Assembly (NCBI GenBank): GCA_016704535.1
Contig: JADIZZ010000003.1
Location: forward strand, 510,535 to 574,534
From: Betaproteobacteria bacterium
GTDB lineage: Bacteria > Pseudomonadota > Gammaproteobacteria > Burkholderiales > Burkholderiaceae_C
Direction of reading: 5' to 3'
DNA length: 64,000 nt
Below the pieces are notes generated by a model. The model saw only the letters and a list, made by a program, of their open reading frames with translations, was not told the origin of the DNA and did no database searches. Shown here piece by piece: positions 33,738-41,798 of the stretch. A program made the translations under genes and the position numbers. Numbering within the stretch: position 1 is the first letter of the stretch; every line of letters begins with the position of its first letter.

Positions 33738-34220
33738 ATGAAAGACATGCTCAGCCTGTCGACCCACCTGCCGCAACGGCATCTCGCCTCTGGCGAAGTC
33801 TTGATTGCCGAGGGTGCGCCGGCAGCCGGGCTGTGGGTGCTCGTGTCGGGCGCGCTGCAGGTGCGCAAAGGCACGGTGGTCGTCAACACCATCAACCGGC
33901 CCGGGGCGGTGATCGGCGAGATCTCGCTGCTGCTCGACGCGCCCTATGGCGCCACCGTCGTCGCCACCGAGGCTTGCACGCTGCGACACGCGGCCGACGG
34001 CGACGGGCTGTTGGCCAGTGACCCCGCCATCACCCGCCTGCTGGCCATCGGCCTGGCCGAACGGCTGAACTTCGTCACCACCTATCTGGCCGACCTGAAG
34101 CACCAGTACGGCGACGCACCGGGGCTGGCCATGGTGGCCGACGTGCTCAGCGAACTGGCGCAGCGCCAGGGGCCGGTGGCCCGGCCGGGTTCGGCGCGCG
34201 ACCCCGACCCCGACTACTAG
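33738..34220 (+). CDS. Cyclic-nucleotide-binding domain protein (no DNA-binding domain)
   Basis: A 160-residue protein with a single cNMP-binding beta-barrel (residues about 10-115): the phosphate-binding stretch PGAVIGEISLLLDAPYGATVVA is conserved in outline. It lacks the helix-turn-helix of Crp/Fnr regulators, so it probably acts as a sensor module or partner protein. The tail (residues 135-160) is Pro/Arg/Asp-rich. The gene converges with the metallophosphoesterase gene, overlapping by four bases at a CTAG. Confidence 0.7.
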   Translation: MKDMLSLSTHLPQRHLASGEVLIAEGAPAAGLWVLVSGALQVRKGTVVVNTINRPGAVIGEISLLLDAPYGATVVATEACTLRHAADGDGLLASDPAITRLLAIGLAERLNFVTTYLADLKHQYGDAPGLAMVADVLSELAQRQGPVARPGSARDPDPDY

Positions 34221-34966
34221 AACACCGAGCGCGGCGGTGCCTGCGGGTCGTCCAGGCGCAGGGCTTCGCTGCCCATCATCGAAGACCAGCGCACGTCACC
34301 GGTACCCAGGTCGATGTCGATGCAGGCCGGCACCGGGCCTATCTGCCGTCCGGCGTTGAAGACCCAGGTGCTGCCGATGCGGTCGGCCCATGCGCCGGCC
34401 GGCTTGAAGGGCGGTTCGTGCACATGGCCCGTCAGCACGACATCGGGTTTGTGCTGCGCGATCCAGCCGCCGAGATCGGCGTCGCCATAGTCGCGTCGGC
34501 CGGTCCAGCACGTGGGTGAGCCGAGCGGCGGCCAGTGGTAGATCCAGACCCAGCGTGCCGGTCGGCGCGCGGCGTCCGCGGCCAGTTGTGACGCCACAGC
34601 CGCGCGACCGACAGGGCCGTCCCACCAGGGGCAAATGGTGATCAGCGTGTCGCCCAGCAGCAGCGCGTCGCCGTCAGTGGCCACGCCCGAAGCGCGCGCG
34701 CCACCCAGCCACAGCGCGGCCTGTTCACCTTGCGGGTCGGGGCCGGTGAGGTCGTGGTTGCCCGAGCCCACAGCCACCTGCGTCTGCGCGCGCATCAGCG
34801 CCAGGTAGCGCAGGATGACCACGGCCTGCGCGTCCAGCGGCACCGGCGAGCTGATATCGAGCAGGTCACCCGCCAGCACCACCAGGTCGACCGACGACGC
34901 GGCGCGCACCACCCAGTCAAGTTGAGGCAGCGTGTAGTGCAGGTCGGAAACGAGGAGGATGCGCAA
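34217..34966 (-). CDS. Calcineurin-like metallophosphoesterase
   Basis: A 249-residue enzyme with the complete metal-site signature: SDLHYTL (D-x-H), AGDLLD (G-D), GNHDLTG (G-N-H-D), and the late TGHVHEPPF (G-H-x-H). These proteins hydrolyse phosphomono- or diesters, with Mn or Fe ions. The substrate is unknown; there is no signal peptide. The only start fitting the family is TTG at 34966 (L-R-I-L-L-V-S-D); no ATG or GTG lies between it and the preceding ylqF gene. Initiation is therefore expected to be weak. Confidence 0.75.
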   Translation of the reverse strand: MRILLVSDLHYTLPQLDWVVRAASSVDLVVLAGDLLDISSPVPLDAQAVVILRYLALMRAQTQVAVGSGNHDLTGPDPQGEQAALWLGGARASGVATDGDALLLGDTLITICPWWDGPVGRAAVASQLAADAARRPARWVWIYHWPPLGSPTCWTGRRDYGDADLGGWIAQHKPDVVLTGHVHEPPFKPAGAWADRIGSTWVFNAGRQIGPVPACIDIDLGTGDVRWSSMMGSEALRLDDPQAPPRSVF

Positions 34967-34997
34967 ACGGCCGCCGGAATCTGTGCTGGGGTGGGCG

Positions 34998-35939
34998 TCA
35001 GATCGACGAGCGATCGTGCGTGGGCGCCGTGCGTCGGCTCTTCTTCGCCAGCCGCTGTGCTTCCTGCACATCGCCGGCGGCTGTCCACTGCCGATGTTCC
35101 TCGGGGGTCTCCAGCGTGATGCGGCCCAGCGCGCCCGAGCGGAAGTCGTTCAATACCGCTTCGGCTGCCTTCTGCAGAAAGAGGCCGCCGCCCGCCTGCA
35201 CGTAACCGCGCTGGTGCGCAATGCGCTCCAGCAGCACGTCCGCATGCATCGCCGCCACCGCTGCCGAGTCATCGAGCCTGTAGCGTGCGGTGACGGCCTC
35301 GGCGCAGGCACGCTGCAGACGTTCCAGCAGCGCCAGCGCGACCTCGTGTTCGTCGTAGGCGTTGCGGCCGATGGCGCCGCTGGCGGCGAGCGCGTAGCCG
35401 CTCTCGGGCACCGTGATGCGCGGCCACAGCATGCCGGGCGTGTCGTAGAGCGTCACGTCGCTGGCCAGCGCGATGACCTGCTCGGTCTTCGTGATGCCGG
35501 CCTCGTCTCCGGTCTTGGCGGCCTTGCGCTTGACCAGCGTGTTGATGAGCGTGCTCTTGCCGACGTTGGGGATGCCGCAGATCAGCACCCTCAGCGGCTT
35601 GACCATGCCGCCACGCAGCGGTGCCAGCGCACGGCAGGCCTGGATCAGACGCGCGGCGGGCGCGGCTTCGCTGGCGTCCAGGCCGATGGCTTGCGTGGCG
35701 GGCAGGGCGTTGTAGTACGCCAGCCAGAGCGCCGTGCGCGCAGGGTCGGCCAGGTCCTGTTTGTTCAGCAGCTTCAATGCGGGCTTGCCGGCTGTCAGGC
35801 TGGCCAGCAGCGGGTTGGCGCTGGCGCCGGGCAGGCGCGCGTCGAGCATCTCGATCACGACGTCGATGCCCGACTTCAGCCGCGCCTCCATCGCCTTGCG
35901 CGTGGTGTGCATGTGGCCGGGAAACCATTGGATCGCCAT
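34998..35939 (-). CDS. ylqF: Ribosome biogenesis GTPase YlqF/RbgA
   Basis: A 313-residue circularly permuted GTPase needed for late 50S assembly in characterised bacteria. The N-terminal FPGHMHTTRKAM, the G4 motif LNKQD, then G1 GIPNVGKSTLIN and G3 DTPGML appear in the permuted order. The C-terminal helical domain (residues about 180-285) contacts rRNA. The start at 35939, MAIQWFPGHM, is the family start. It probably shares a transcript with the metallophosphoesterase gene 32 bp downstream. Confidence 0.88.
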   Translation of the reverse strand: MAIQWFPGHMHTTRKAMEARLKSGIDVVIEMLDARLPGASANPLLASLTAGKPALKLLNKQDLADPARTALWLAYYNALPATQAIGLDASEAAPAARLIQACRALAPLRGGMVKPLRVLICGIPNVGKSTLINTLVKRKAAKTGDEAGITKTEQVIALASDVTLYDTPGMLWPRITVPESGYALAASGAIGRNAYDEHEVALALLERLQRACAEAVTARYRLDDSAAVAAMHADVLLERIAHQRGYVQAGGGLFLQKAAEAVLNDFRSGALGRITLETPEEHRQWTAAGDVQEAQRLAKKSRRTAPTHDRSSI

Positions 35940-36097
35940 CGTGTTCAGTGTGCTCCGGAAAGGCTCGCGGCCAGCGTGTCCCGAGAGGCTTCGTCAGCCT
36001 GCCAAGGCCGATTGTGCCGGCGCGACGGCGCGTGCCCCGTTGGCGCTCTGACCGAGCGCAAGTCGATGACAATCCGCCGGGCTCAACCCACGGGGCG

Positions 36098-36199
36098 ATG
36101 ACATTGCCCACGACGCCGTCAGAACCGACAAAGAGCAAATTCGTGCAGTCAAATCAATCGCTAGGCCACTGGCGCCTGTCCGCCGCACCGATGATGGAC
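36098..36199 (+). pseudogene. dusA: 5' stub of dusA (probable native start)
   Basis: ATG at 36098 opens a frame whose residues 23-34, GHWRLSAAPMMD, match the intact DusA start (NRWRLSVAPMMD) 9.5 kb away. Similarity ends abruptly at base 36199. The frame then continues to 36451 with no DusA resemblance. This is what remains when an element integrates into dusA: the original gene start is left on the far side and the functional gene gets a new beginning. Alternatively it is a partial duplication. DusA residues after MMD (WTDRHC) are missing here. Confidence 0.65.
36184..36199. repeat. Left copy of 16-bp direct repeat (attL-like core)
   Basis: The sequence CGCACCGATGATGGAC recurs exactly at 45708-45723 inside the intact dusA. 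The identity extends leftwards with one mismatch (TCCGcC against TCCGtC). The repeats bracket about 9.5 kb and sit at the position of dusA where tyrosine-recombinase elements insert. Confidence 0.6.
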
Positions 36200-36466
36200 C
36201 GCTGCCACCTTGCTATGACGTGCGACGGCTCGTGTGCAAATGGTGTGCAGATCATCGGAATGGCGAAGTCCGGCGTGGATGAGCTTCGATTGGGCCTCCA
36301 GTGCGTCCTCGGCGACCACGTGGCAGGCGCAGTGCTCGCTGGGCCGTCCGCCACTTTCGCGGAGGTGGGACTTCAGGCGGCCACAGGCGGCCTCAAAGAC
36401 CTTATCAATCAGGAACGGGTGATGGGGCAGGGCATGCGCTCTGCGTTCTGACCGCCTGGTCTGGTC
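36200..36466. other. Probable element-end DNA beside the dusA stub
   Basis: About 270 bp with no recognisable gene between the dusA stub and the ABC transporter operon. It contains two direct GTGTGCA repeats eleven bases apart (36232-36238 and 36243-36249), the kind of spaced repeat that recombinases or excision proteins bind at element ends. Its codon use in the open frame across it is unlike the neighbours. A recombinase gene is not present. Confidence 0.35.
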
Positions 36467-37339
36467 ATGACCACCACTACCTCCGCCGGCCTCGCCACCG
36501 CCCCGCGACGGCCCTTCGCTGCCCGCCGCTGGGCCTGGGCCGCTGCTGTCGTCCTGGCCACCTTGCTGTTTGCGCTGCCGCTGGTGCTAATGCTGGCAGC
36601 GCCGCTGCGCACGCCGGGCCTGCCGCCGCCCGTGGGCTTCGAACTGCTGCCCGCACAGCCCAGCCTGCAGTCGTTTCGCGACGCCTTCAGCCTGGTACCT
36701 CTGGGCCGATCGCTGCTGAATTCGGCACTGGTGTGCGTCATCGCCGTGCCACTGACGCTGCTCACCGCGTCCTGGGGCGGCCTGGCCCTTGTGCTGCTGC
36801 AGGGCCGCGCGCGCACGCTGTTGGCGGGGCTGCTGCTCATCCTGGCGATGGTGCCGCTGACCGCGATCTGGATCCCGCGATTTGCGCTGTTCAATGCGCT
36901 GGGGCTGGTCGGCACCTATGTGCCGCTGATCGCGCCGGCGTTGATGGGCGCCAATCCGCTGTTCGTGCTGCTGTACTTCGTGGCGATGCGGCGCATTCCG
37001 GTGGAGATGATCGAAGCGGCGCGACTCGAAGGCGCCGGCCTGCTGCGCATCTGGTGGCGCGTGGTGATGCCGCTGGTCAAGCCCACCACGGCCGCCATCG
37101 CACTGCTGGCCGTGGTCACCTTCTGGGGCAACTTCATCGACCCGCTTCTCTACCTGCGCACCGAGAACCACCTCACCGCACCACCCATGCTGCACGCGCT
37201 GGAACTGCTGGGCCCCACCAACTGGCCGGTCTTCCTGGCCGGCGCACTGGTGGTCACCCTGCCGGTGCTGGTGGCTTTCATGGTGGCGCAACGCTTCTTG
37301 TCGAGTCTTGAAAGGGGATCGGGATGGTTGGGACGATGA
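36467..37339 (+). CDS. Carbohydrate ABC transporter permease (MalG-type)
   Basis: A 290-residue inner-membrane protein with about six helices of the CUT1 (MalG) type; the EAA loop reads EAARLEGAGLLRIWWRVVMPLVKP at the expected distance from the C terminus. It forms a heterodimeric channel with the MalF-type permease at the end of the operon. Its stop overlaps the start of the binding-protein gene. The operon is tightly packed throughout. The order permease-binding protein-ATPase-permease is unusual; the binding protein normally comes first. Confidence 0.85.
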   Translation: MTTTTSAGLATAPRRPFAARRWAWAAAVVLATLLFALPLVLMLAAPLRTPGLPPPVGFELLPAQPSLQSFRDAFSLVPLGRSLLNSALVCVIAVPLTLLTASWGGLALVLLQGRARTLLAGLLLILAMVPLTAIWIPRFALFNALGLVGTYVPLIAPALMGANPLFVLLYFVAMRRIPVEMIEAARLEGAGLLRIWWRVVMPLVKPTTAAIALLAVVTFWGNFIDPLLYLRTENHLTAPPMLHALELLGPTNWPVFLAGALVVTLPVLVAFMVAQRFLSSLERGSGWLGR

Positions 37340-38607
37340 CTGGGCGCACCCGTGCGCTGACCGCGGCAGCCCTGGTGCTGTGCGCTGGCGCGGCCCAGGC
37401 CGCCGAGCCGCTGCGGCTGCAGGCCTTCGGCGACCCTGCCGAGTTGAATGCGTACAAGGAACTGATCGCCGCCTTCAAGGCGGCCACGCCGGGGGTCGAC
37501 GTCGAGTTCATTCCCGTAGGCAAGCAGCGCGACCACATGGCCAAGCTGGCCACGGGTTTCTCGGGCGGCAAGCCGCCGGATCTGTTTCTCATCAACTTCC
37601 GGCGCTTCGGCCAGTTTGCCGCCAAAGGCGTGCTGGAACCGTTGGGCCCGGCGCTCACCGCGCGCGGCAAGTTCCGCGAAAGTGACTTCTACGAACAGGC
37701 CACCGAGGCCTTCCGCTTCGGTGGCCAGCTGATGTGCACGCCGCAGAACGTGTCCAGCCTGGTGACCTACTACAACGTGGCGCTGTTCAAGCAGGCCGGC
37801 CTGCCGCTGCCCACGGCCAACTGGGACTGGCCCGCCTTCCTGCGTGCGGCCAAGGCGCTGACGCGCGACACCAATGGCGACGGCAAGACCGACGTCTACG
37901 GCCTGGGCTTCGAGCCCACGCTGATACGCCTGGTGCCCTTCGTCTGGCAGGCCGGCGGCGAGCTGGTCGATGACCTGGCTGCGCCCAAGCGCTTCACGCT
38001 GGACACGCCGGCCGCGCTGGAGGCGCTGGCCTTCGTACGCTCGTGGAGCACGTCCAAGGTGGTGCCGCCGCTGGTCGAGAACAAGAGCGAAGACCACGAG
38101 TCACGCTTCGCCCGCGGCGGCCTGGGCATGGTGCTGCACAGCCGCCGCTACACCGCCACGCTGCGCGGCGTGCCCAACCTCGACTGGGACGTGGCCCCGC
38201 TGCCGCGCCACAAGACGGCCGCCACCGTGCTGCACGCCGACGCCTACTGCATGGCCAAGGCCTCGGCCAACAAGGAGGCCGCGTTCCGCTTCGTCGAGTT
38301 CGCCCTGGGCGACGTCGGCGCCGGCATCGTGGCGCGTTCGGGCCGCACCGTGCCGGCCCGAAAGAGCGTGGCGAACGGCCCCGACTTCCTGGACGCCAGG
38401 CAGCGCCCGCGCTCGGCCCAGGTGTTCCTGGACTCCATCGCGCAGATCCGCCGCACGCCCAACATCGCGCAGTGGAACGAGATCGAGACGCGCGCCGAAC
38501 CGCTGGTGGAGGACTGGTACTTCCACCCCGGCACGCCCAGGTCACCCCTGCAGCAGGACGTGACGATGGCCACCGGCAACCTGATGGGGCGCTCCGCCCG
38601 GCCATGA
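37336..38607 (+). CDS. Carbohydrate ABC transporter substrate-binding protein
   Basis: A 423-residue family-1 extracellular solute-binding protein. The signal peptide (MTGRTRALTAAALVLCAGAAQA) has no lipobox. Typical CUT1 features are FKAATPGVDVEFIPVG, PPDLFLINFRRFG, YYNVALFKQAGLPLP and a calcium-loop-like DTNGDGKTDVYG. The ATG at 37336 overlaps the permease stop (ATGA). An earlier in-frame ATG at 37324 would only lengthen the signal peptide by four residues. The substrate is probably a sugar or polyol; no glycoside hydrolase or sugar kinase is nearby. Confidence 0.85.
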   Translation: MTGRTRALTAAALVLCAGAAQAAEPLRLQAFGDPAELNAYKELIAAFKAATPGVDVEFIPVGKQRDHMAKLATGFSGGKPPDLFLINFRRFGQFAAKGVLEPLGPALTARGKFRESDFYEQATEAFRFGGQLMCTPQNVSSLVTYYNVALFKQAGLPLPTANWDWPAFLRAAKALTRDTNGDGKTDVYGLGFEPTLIRLVPFVWQAGGELVDDLAAPKRFTLDTPAALEALAFVRSWSTSKVVPPLVENKSEDHESRFARGGLGMVLHSRRYTATLRGVPNLDWDVAPLPRHKTAATVLHADAYCMAKASANKEAAFRFVEFALGDVGAGIVARSGRTVPARKSVANGPDFLDARQRPRSAQVFLDSIAQIRRTPNIAQWNEIETRAEPLVEDWYFHPGTPRSPLQQDVTMATGNLMGRSARP

Positions 38608-39788
38608 ACGCGATTCCGGGTCTGGAACTCAGGGGACTGAGCAAGCACTACGGTGGCAAGCCCGTCGTCGATGCGCTGAGCCTCACGGCGGCCGAAGGTG
38701 AGCTGCTGATCCTGGTCGGCCCCTCAGGCAGCGGCAAGTCGACGGCACTGCGCATGATCGCCGGCCTGACCGAAAGCGACAGCGGCGACGTGCTGGTGGC
38801 TGGCCGCAGCGTCGGCAAGCTGCCGCCGTCGGAACGAGACATCGCGATGGTGTTCCAGAGCTACGCGCTCTTCCCACACATGACTGTTGCGGAGAACCTG
38901 TCCTTCGGCATGCAGGCACGCAAGGTCGCGCCCGCGCACCTCGCGCAGCGCGTGCGCGAGGTGGCCGCCGTGCTGGGGCTGGCCGCCATGCTGGACCGCT
39001 ACCCGCGCCAGCTCTCGGGCGGCGAGCGACAGCGCGTGGCGCTGGGCCGCGCCATGCTGCGCGAGCCCAAGCTTTTCCTGCTGGACGAGCCGCTGTCGAA
39101 CCTGGACGCCCAACTGCGTGTGCAGACGCGGGCCGAGATCCTGCGCCTGCACCAGCGCCTGCAGACCACCATGGTCTACGTCACGCACGACCAGATCGAG
39201 GCGCTGAGCCTGGGCGACCGCGTGGGCGTGCTGAGCGAAGGACGGCTCGAGGACATCGGCACACCGGAGACCATCTACCGCCGGCCGCGCACGCTGTTCG
39301 TGGCGCGCTTCGTCGGCAGCCCGCCCATGAACACCCTGCACGTGCAGGCCGCGCCGCCCGGCCACGTGCAATGGCTCGACACGCGCCTGCCGGTGTCGGC
39401 CGAACTGGCGGCGCAGCTGGGTGCGGCGGGCCGGCCGCTGGTGCTGGGCGTGCGGCCCGAGCACGTCTGCGTGCAGGGCTCGCGCTGGGCGCAGGGCCAG
39501 TGCGCTGGCGACCTGATCGAGGCCTCGGTCGAGGTGGCGGAGTACGCAGGCGACCAGGTCTTTGTTGAACTGCAGGTGAACAGCGCTGGCGCGGCCGGTG
39601 CCACCCAGACCTTGACCGCGCGCGTCGAGCCCGAGTTGGGCGCGCGCCGCGGCCAGGTGCTGCGGCTGTGGTTCGCACCCGACGCGGTGCACCTCTTCGA
39701 TGCGCAGACCGGGCTGTCTCTGCTGCACGCGCCGGCCTGGGGCGGCGCAGCAGCGTCCACCGCGCCCGGCGTCCGAGGGGCCACCTGA
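38604..39788 (+). CDS. Sugar ABC transporter ATP-binding protein (MalK/UgpC-type)
   Basis: A 394-residue ATPase: Walker A GPSGSGKST, Q-loop VFQSYALF, signature LSGGERQR, Walker B LFLLDEPLSNLD and H-loop VTHDQIEA. A C-terminal TOBE-type regulatory domain follows (residues about 235-380, with PLVLGVRPEHV). MalK-like proteins may energise several permeases. Translational coupling through ATGA at both ends shows that it belongs to this operon. Confidence 0.9.
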   Translation: MNAIPGLELRGLSKHYGGKPVVDALSLTAAEGELLILVGPSGSGKSTALRMIAGLTESDSGDVLVAGRSVGKLPPSERDIAMVFQSYALFPHMTVAENLSFGMQARKVAPAHLAQRVREVAAVLGLAAMLDRYPRQLSGGERQRVALGRAMLREPKLFLLDEPLSNLDAQLRVQTRAEILRLHQRLQTTMVYVTHDQIEALSLGDRVGVLSEGRLEDIGTPETIYRRPRTLFVARFVGSPPMNTLHVQAAPPGHVQWLDTRLPVSAELAAQLGAAGRPLVLGVRPEHVCVQGSRWAQGQCAGDLIEASVEVAEYAGDQVFVELQVNSAGAAGATQTLTARVEPELGARRGQVLRLWFAPDAVHLFDAQTGLSLLHAPAWGGAAASTAPGVRGAT

Positions 39789-40660
39789 TGCTGTCTTTCA
39801 GCCAGCGCGGCGCCTGGTGGCTGGCCAGCCCGCTCATCGCGGCCTCGGTGCTGATGGTGCTGGGCCCGGCGCTGGTCACGTTGCTCGTGGCCTTCACCGA
39901 GTACGACGCCCTGAGTGCGCCGGTGTTCACGGGCCTGGAGAACTTCCACACGCTGCGGGCCGACCCCCTGTTCTGGACCGCCCTGTCCAACAGCACGCTG
40001 ATCGCCGCCATCGGCGGCCCGCTGCGCCTGGTGCTGGCGCTGGCGCTGGCGCTGCTGCTGGTGCACGACCGGCGCGGCGTGCGCACCGCGCGCGCGGTGA
40101 CCTACATGCCGTCGGTGGTGCCCGACGTGGCCTATGCGCTGCTGTGGTTGTGGATCCTGAACCCCGTGTTCGGGCCGCTCGGCCTGGGCTTGCGCGCGCT
40201 GGGCCTGCCGTCGGACGAGTGGCTGCTCAGCCCCACCGGCGCACGCCTGTCCATCGTGCTGCTGGGCCTGTTCCAGATCGGCGAGGTCTACGTGGTGCTG
40301 CTTGCCGCCAGGCGCGAACTGCCTGCCGAGCTCTACGAACTGTGCGAGATGGAAGGCGTCTCGCCCTGGTGGGTGTTCCGCAAGGTGACCTTGCCCATGC
40401 TGCTGCCCACGCTCGTGTTCCTGGCTGCGCGCGACGTGGCCTGGAGCCTGCAGTTCAGCTTCGTGCCGGCGCTGGTGATCACCAAGGGCGGGCCCAACTT
40501 CGCCACGCTGTTCCTGCCGCTGTACGTTTACCAGAACGGCTTCGAGTATCTGCGCTTCGGCTACGCGGCCGCCATCTCGGTGGCGATGTTCGTGCTGACC
40601 GGGGCGATGGTGTGGGTGCAGTGGCTGGTGCTGCGGCGCTGGCAGCGGCAGAACACCTGA
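39788..40660 (+). CDS. Carbohydrate ABC transporter permease (MalF-type)
   Basis: A 290-residue permease with about six helices and an EAA loop ELYELCEMEGVSPWWVFRKVTLPMLLP. It opens MLSFSQRGAWWLASPLIAAS, the usual CUT1 MalF-type start. It partners the permease at 36467. The ATG at 39788 shares its first base with the TGA of the ATPase gene. It is the last gene of the operon; the next gene is convergent, with 25 bp between stops. Confidence 0.85.
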   Translation: MLSFSQRGAWWLASPLIAASVLMVLGPALVTLLVAFTEYDALSAPVFTGLENFHTLRADPLFWTALSNSTLIAAIGGPLRLVLALALALLLVHDRRGVRTARAVTYMPSVVPDVAYALLWLWILNPVFGPLGLGLRALGLPSDEWLLSPTGARLSIVLLGLFQIGEVYVVLLAARRELPAELYELCEMEGVSPWWVFRKVTLPMLLPTLVFLAARDVAWSLQFSFVPALVITKGGPNFATLFLPLYVYQNGFEYLRFGYAAAISVAMFVLTGAMVWVQWLVLRRWQRQNT

Positions 40661-40685
40661 GGGTGCCGTCGAGCGACGCGCGGCG

Positions 40686-41138
40686 TCAGGGCCGTGCCAA
40701 CTCGAGCTTCACCACTGACCCGGACTTGTCGGTCAGTTGACCCGTCATGCGTTCGGGGCCGGTCAGCGTGGCGGTCAGTACGACCCTCTCGCCATGGTCG
40801 TAGGTGAGCTCCAGGGTCAAGGTGGGGGCGCGGAACTGTCCCGCTGCCCGCAGCGTGCCGGTTGAAAGCGTGCCGCGGGTGTAGGTGCCGCTGCCGGTGA
40901 CGGCGCCCGCCTCGCTGGCCAGGCTCAGGCTCAGCGTGCTGCCCATGCCGTCAGAGTAGGCATGCCATGCACCGTCGATGGTGGCCGGCTCATTGGGCAT
41001 GGCCACGACCCCGGTGCCGCCGCACGCCCAGCACCCTGAAGCGATGATCACGCCGGCCCAAAGCAGCCTCGCGCGCCTCACGCCAAAAGGCGCGACCCCG
41101 ACCCGGGGTCCTGGCCGCACGTGTGCGCTCATGTGCAT
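40686..41138 (-). CDS. Putative lipoprotein, hypothetical
   Basis: A 150-residue protein with a basic start, a hydrophobic stretch RLLWAGVIIASGCWACGG containing a lipobox-like A-S-G-C, and a beta-rich remainder with many Thr, Ser and Gly residues (GSGTYTRGTLSTGTLRAAGQF, LTATLTGPERMTGQL). This layout fits a small surface or periplasmic beta-sandwich lipoprotein. I do not recognise the family. An alternative start two codons in (MSAHVRPG) is equally possible. Confidence 0.5.
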   Translation of the reverse strand: MHMSAHVRPGPRVGVAPFGVRRARLLWAGVIIASGCWACGGTGVVAMPNEPATIDGAWHAYSDGMGSTLSLSLASEAGAVTGSGTYTRGTLSTGTLRAAGQFRAPTLTLELTYDHGERVVLTATLTGPERMTGQLTDKSGSVVKLELARP

Positions 41139-41151
41139 TAGTCGCCTGGGG

Positions 41152-41175
41152 CGCCCGGGCCTCGAACCCAGGGCG
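41152..41175. other. GC hairpin, possible terminator
   Basis: CGCCCGGG pairs with CCC-a-GGGCG around a seven-base loop, directly after the stop of the cohesin-like pseudogene and before the next minus-strand gene. No T run follows. On the minus strand it also resembles an isolated tRNA T-arm (GGTTCGAG), but no acceptor or anticodon arm is found. Confidence 0.3.
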
Positions 41176-41177
41176 TC

Positions 41178-41775
41178 TCAGCGCTCGATCGCCGGCGTCG
41201 CCGCACGGCGCCGGCTGGCACCTGCGGCCGTCAGGGCGAGTGCGACAAGCGCCAGCGTGGCGGGCTCGGGTACGCTGCCACCACCGCCAGGAGCGCGGTC
41301 AATGGTGATCGACGCCCTGCCTGCGAACCGGTTGTCGAAGAAGATGTCGTCAAGGCTTGAGTTACCCAACAGCGCGTCGCCAAACGACAGGTTGGCGACC
41401 CCGACAGCCATGGCCTTGAACGAGATCGTTGCCAGAATGCCATCCCCATCCACGCCCAACAGCCCGGACAGGCTGGAAAACATCGTGGTGATGGAGCCCA
41501 GCGTGTTGTCGATCGTGCCGGCGCCGAAGGTCGTCCCGCGCCAAGGAAGTTTCCCTCGGTCACGCCAGTGGCGTTCAACAGCTCGGCCGGTGCAAAGAAC
41601 GTATCCAGCTGCCAGCTATAGAGGTCGGTGACGCTTTCGATCCTGATGTCAACGGTCACCGTCTGTCCCACCGTGACGTTGTTCGACGAGGGATGAAGCT
41701 CAGCACGGGCGACGCATGCGCGCCCACGAGGCCGCCGAGCAGCAGCGCCGAGGCTGCGATGAATTTTCGGATCAT
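41178..41775 (-). pseudogene. PEP-CTERM protein with cohesin-like domain, two frameshifts
   Basis: The gene reads through three frames. Frame one (ATG 41775, GGAG upstream) gives the signal peptide MIRKFIAASALLLGGLVGAH plus ASPVLSF. Frame two gives the cohesin-like strand VTVGQTVTVDIRIESV and LYSWQLDTFFAPAELL. Frame three gives GVDGDGILATISFKAMA, the final strands, and the sorting tail SVPEPATLALVALALTAAG followed by RRR. One missing base near 41690 and one missing G near 41542 would restore a single protein of about 200 residues. PEP-CTERM tails are cleaved by exosortase; none is in the window. Confidence 0.7.
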
Positions 41776-41798
41776 TTGCTTTACTCCAGTTCGAATGG

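Noticed and set aside
36200..36451. Functional chimeric protein fused to the dusA stub
   Set aside because: The frame stays open to 36451, but beyond the stub it matches nothing and has unusual codon use; probably chance.
41140..41180. tRNA-like T-arm (GGTTCGAG with a GC stem) on the minus strand
   Set aside because: No anticodon arm, D arm or matching acceptor strand is found upstream; a GC hairpin after a stop codon is simpler.
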